A stretch of DNA of 64,000 nucleotides. It comes from Paenibacillus luteus. Its GTDB lineage: Bacteria > Bacillota > Bacilli > Paenibacillales > Paenibacillaceae. Below the pieces are notes generated by a model, which worked only from the letters and a program-made list of their open reading frames with translations, was not told the origin of the DNA and ran no database searches. The DNA is taken from the NCBI RefSeq assembly GCF_006542765.1, contig NZ_SKCD01000022.1, positions 531,218-595,217 of the forward strand, given 5' to 3'. Shown in pieces: positions 61,025-64,000 of this stretch. The position numbers and the translations under genes are program-made. The first letter of the stretch is position 1; every line of letters begins with the position of its first letter.

Positions 61025-64000
61025 TTATCTATCGATTGAACCTAGCGTTTGCAGCATTCTGATGAACACAACCGCCGCTTGTGCGCGTGTCGTCTCGCCC
61101 TTTGGATCCAAAGTATTCGCGCTTGTACCGTTCATAATTTGAAGGGTAACCATTGTGCGAACATCCTCCAAGTAAGCCGCGTCCACGCTTCCGATATCTT
61201 TGTAGCCGTTCAGGTTAACAGAATCCTTTGCAATCGACAACTTTTCAAGATTAATCACGGCCGCCAACATGCTCGCCATTTCCTCGCGTGATAGCGGTTG
61301 ATCAGGCTTGAAGCTCGTACCAGTCGTGAAGCCGAGCAGTCCAAGTTCCTTCGCTTTGGCTACCTCATCGAAGTACCATGCGCCTTGCTTTACATCTACA
61401 TACGGTGCTGCATTCCCGACAGATCCGCTGCGTCCCAAGGTTCGGACTATCATGGCGGTAAACTCCGCTCTCGTTACGGCTTTGTCAGGGTCATACTTCC
61501 CGTCGCCAACTCCTTCAACGAGTCCTTTCGCTGCAGCCAGCTCTACGAATGCTTTGCTCCAATGTTTAAGCGTATCGGTAAAACTCACCGGATTTTGTGC
61601 CACGACGTACACGCTGTTGGAATAAGAGTTGATCGTCACGTACCATGCGCCATCGATCAACACTTTCTTCGCGGATACAAACTCAAATTTCTTTGTCGTT
61701 TCGTTATAACGGAACACGCCCCATTGCTCCGGTATATCGGTCATGTTTTTTGACATCGGAATGATTCGCGTCAGCGCACTGCTGAACTTGTCCGCTGTTC
61801 CGATCACTTGTCCTGACTTGGTATTAATAATTAAGATGTTGAAATCCACAATCGCGCCTAATACTTGTCCCTTTGGCAACCCGCTTGCAACCGCCGCTTG
61901 AATGTCCTTGTCACCAGACTTATCGGTCAAAGTGACTTTGAAGCTGATATCCTCGGCTTTGAGTCCATTCTTCGCAAGCAAATCCTGCAGCCCTGGAATG
62001 AGCGATGCCAGATTGACGGGAATCTTGTAGCTGCCGTAAGTTGCCTTAATCTCGGTGATAAAAGTGGCGTTTTTCTTCTCAAACTCGGTTAATAGGCTTG
62101 CCGGTAAGCTGACATAGGCAACGCCGTCTTTTGGTGCAACTTCAAGAGCGACGGACGGCTTACGGGTGTCAATTGTATCCGAGTTAATCATAATGCCGTT
62201 TTGGTCGATATCCAAATGTGTTAAAACATCCAGAGAAATTGGACTACCGCCAGTCCCGCCACTATTCCTACTATTAACAACCTGCGTTACCGTAAAGGTT
62301 ACCGGCGTCATGCCCGCGGCCGACACCGTTACCGTAGCCGTATACGTCCCTGCGGCAAGTCCGTCATTCGCTTTCACTGTAAAAGTAGTGGAAGCCGTCC
62401 CGCTATCGAGCGTTGTCGTCGCTGGCTGCGTAACCGTGAAGCTGCTCGCATCCGCTCCGCTTAGCGCTGTCGCCAAGCTCGCCAAGTCGCCTGTTCCCGT
62501 TCGCGTTACGGTCACCGTTTTCGTTTCCTGTGTTCCCGATGCGTAGCCCGCTGTCAGTGCGCTCGGCGTCTCGTTAGACAATCCATCGATGGTGTACGTA
62601 AGTGGAACGTTCACCACCTGCGTCACCGTAAAGGTCACCGGCGTCATGCTCGTCGCCAATACCGTTATCGTAGCCGTATACGTCCCTGCGGCAAGTCCGT
62701 CATTCGCTTTCACTGTAAAAGTAGTGGACGTCGTCCCGCTATCGAGGGTTGTCGTCGCTGGCTGCGTAACCGTGAAGCTGCTCGCGTCCGCTCCGCTTAG
62801 CGCTGTCGCCAAGCTCGCCAAGTCGCCTGTTCCCGTTCGCGTTACGGTCACCGTTTTCGTTTCCTGTGTTCCCGATGCGTAGCCCGCTGTCAGTGCGCTC
62901 GGCGTCTCGTTAGACAATCCATCGATGGTGTACGTAAGTGGAACGTTCACCACCTGCGTCACCGTAAAGGTCACCGGCGCCATGCTCGTCGCAGATACCG
63001 TTACCGTAGCCGTATACGTCCCTGCGGCAAGTCCGTCATTCGCTTTCACTGTAAAAGTAGTGGACGTCGTCCCGCTATCGAGCGTTGTCGTCGCTGGCTG
63101 CGTAACCGTGAAGCTGCTCGCGTCCGCTCCGCTTAGCGCTGTCGCCAAGCTCGCCAAGTCGCCTGTTCCCGTTCGCGTTACGGTCACCGTTTTCGTTTCC
63201 TGTGTTCCCGATGCGTAGCCCGCTGTCAGTGCGCTCGGCGTCTCGTTAGACAATCCATCGATGGTGTACGTAAGTGGAACGTTCACCACCTGCGTCACCG
63301 TAAAGGTCACCGGCGTCATGCTGGTCGCCAATACCGTTATCGTAGCCGTATACGTCCCTGCGGCAAGTCCGTCATTCGCTTTCACTGTAAAAGTAGTGGA
63401 CGTCGTTCCGCTATCGAGCGTTGTCGTCGCTGGCTGCGTAACCGTGAAGCTGCTCGCGTCCGCTCCGCTTAGCGCTGTCGCCAAGCTCGCCAAGTCGCCT
63501 GTTCCCGTTCGCGTTACGGTCACCGTTTTCGTTTCCTGTGTTCCCGATGCGTAGCCCGCTGTCAGTGCGCTCGGCGTCTCGTTAGACAACGGACTGATCG
63601 TATACGTCAGAACAACATACGTATACTGGTCAGCCGCCGATGTCGCTGATGTGCCGCCCGCCGTCGTTACCCTTACGTCTACGGTTCCCGAGCCTGCCGG
63701 AGCCGTTGCTGTGATTTGTGTTGCTGAATTTACGGTAAAGCCCGTCGCCGCCGTTGCACCAAACGTCACCGCTGTTGCTCCAGACAGATTCGTACCGGTC
63801 AAAATGACGGTCGTGCCTCCGGTCGTCGGACCCGCCGTCGGCGAAATGCTTGTGATCGTCGGCGCGGCTATGAACGTATACTGGTCAGCCGCCGATGTCG
63901 CTGATGTGCCGCCCGCCGTCGTTACCCTTACGTCTACGGTTCCCGAGCCTGCCGGAGCCGTTGCTGTGATTTGTGTTGCTGAATTTACGGTAAAGCCCGT
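61025..64000 (-). CDS. Repetitive IPT/TIG and Ig-repeat SLH protein, 5' end outside window
   Basis: The frame is open to the right edge; an internal ATG at 63802 is not the start. From the N-terminal side: IPT/TIG-like repeats (APTITSISPTAGPTTGGTTV, LTGTNLSGATAVTFG), four near-identical 112-residue repeats (YTIDGLSNETPSALTAGYAS ... FTVTQVVN), a beta-rich region (~540-720 of the visible part), and three SLH repeats at the end (FTDTLKHWSKAFVELAAAKG, YVDVKQGAWYFDEVAKAKEL, YKDIGSVDAAYLEDVRTMVT). A wall-bound surface protein, probably an adhesin or S-layer associated fibre. It ends in NLDPKGETTRAQAAVVFIRM and LGSIDR. Confidence 0.88.
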   Translation of the reverse strand, partial: TGFTVNSATQITATAPAGSGTVDVRVTTAGGTSATSAADQYTFIAAPTITSISPTAGPTTGGTTVILTGTNLSGATAVTFGATAATGFTVNSATQITATAPAGSGTVDVRVTTAGGTSATSAADQYTYVVLTYTISPLSNETPSALTAGYASGTQETKTVTVTRTGTGDLASLATALSGADASSFTVTQPATTTLDSGTTSTTFTVKANDGLAAGTYTATITVLATSMTPVTFTVTQVVNVPLTYTIDGLSNETPSALTAGYASGTQETKTVTVTRTGTGDLASLATALSGADASSFTVTQPATTTLDSGTTSTTFTVKANDGLAAGTYTATVTVSATSMAPVTFTVTQVVNVPLTYTIDGLSNETPSALTAGYASGTQETKTVTVTRTGTGDLASLATALSGADASSFTVTQPATTTLDSGTTSTTFTVKANDGLAAGTYTATITVLATSMTPVTFTVTQVVNVPLTYTIDGLSNETPSALTAGYASGTQETKTVTVTRTGTGDLASLATALSGADASSFTVTQPATTTLDSGTASTTFTVKANDGLAAGTYTATVTVSAAGMTPVTFTVTQVVNSRNSGGTGGSPISLDVLTHLDIDQNGIMINSDTIDTRKPSVALEVAPKDGVAYVSLPASLLTEFEKKNATFITEIKATYGSYKIPVNLASLIPGLQDLLAKNGLKAEDISFKVTLTDKSGDKDIQAAVASGLPKGQVLGAIVDFNILIINTKSGQVIGTADKFSSALTRIIPMSKNMTDIPEQWGVFRYNETTKKFEFVSAKKVLIDGAWYVTINSYSNSVYVVAQNPVSFTDTLKHWSKAFVELAAAKGLVEGVGDGKYDPDKAVTRAEFTAMIVRTLGRSGSVGNAAPYVDVKQGAWYFDEVAKAKELGLLGFTTGTSFKPDQPLSREEMASMLAAVINLEKLSIAKDSVNLNGYKDIGSVDAAYLEDVRTMVTLQIMNGTSANTLDPKGETTRAQAAVVFIRMLQTLGSIDR
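62253..63596 (-). repeat. Four near-identical 336-bp tandem repeats inside the SLH gene
   Basis: Units begin at about 62253, 62589, 62925 and 63261, each exactly 336 bp, differing at only a few bases. A 126-bp part of the IPT/TIG region (63616-63741) is likewise repeated at about 63875-64000. Exact unit length and high identity indicate recent amplification or homogenisation. Confidence 0.9.

Overview
The window looks like the chromosome of a motile, spore-forming, low-to-mid GC Gram-positive bacterium of the Paenibacillaceae type (Paenibacillus/Cohnella-like). The signs are several S-layer-homology (SLH) proteins, a YesM/YesN sugar-sensing two-component system with its ABC importer, strong GGAGG ribosome-binding sites, flagellin with CsrA, and repeated pieces of the sporulation sigma factor gene sigK.

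Layout. (1) 0-14.2 kb is an ordered polysaccharide-use locus on the minus strand. It has a sensor kinase, an AraC-type response regulator, a sugar-binding lipoprotein, two permeases, a 1680-aa secreted beta-helix protein ending in a dockerin, and a small cohesin-SLH anchor protein. A near-consensus cre (CcpA) site lies upstream of the beta-helix gene. A DsbA-like protein is cut by the left edge. (2) 14.3-58.4 kb is an accessory region punctuated by six same-strand pieces of the 3' part of sigK, near 14.5, 18.8, 26.3, 37.4, 38.4 and 57.8 kb. Each ends at the same codon region (VKKFDNTGED) next to a palindromic core (TTGTGTACACAA in the cleanest copies). I read this as a stack of islands inserted one after another at a sigK-type attachment site. 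Cargo between the copies: an ECF sigma/anti-sigma pair and unknown genes; a csrA-csrA-flagellin block flanked by inverted IS remnants; a compact NRPS-glycosyltransferase cluster; zeta-toxin remnants; a broken HD/GHKL-ATPase system; a broken response regulator; and a 3891-aa Ig-repeat surface protein with an SLH partner. (3) 58.4-60.8 kb is a decayed IS21 element. (4) 60.9-64 kb has a tRNA-Ala-like remnant and the C-terminal part of a repetitive SLH protein cut by the right edge.

How the genes work together. The left locus senses, imports and probably degrades a polysaccharide at the cell surface, with a possible miniature cohesin-dockerin pairing. The NRPS block (A-PCP, glycosyltransferase, C-A-PCP-TE-MFS, MbtH, Sfp-type PPTase) has what is needed to make, tailor, release and export a small, possibly glycosylated two-residue product. 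Its thioesterase has Cys in place of the usual Ser, and its exporter is fused to the synthetase. The csrA pair sits directly upstream of a very large flagellin whose leader is unusually rich in GGA motifs, suggesting CsrA control of hag.

The most unusual feature is the sigK array. Two copies (26.3 and 57.8 kb) are uninterrupted from VKKF to the stop and encode identical protein over at least 118 residues, despite about twenty silent differences within one ~105-nt stretch. None carries the N-terminal part of SigK. All function calls were made by reading motifs by eye; no database search was possible.
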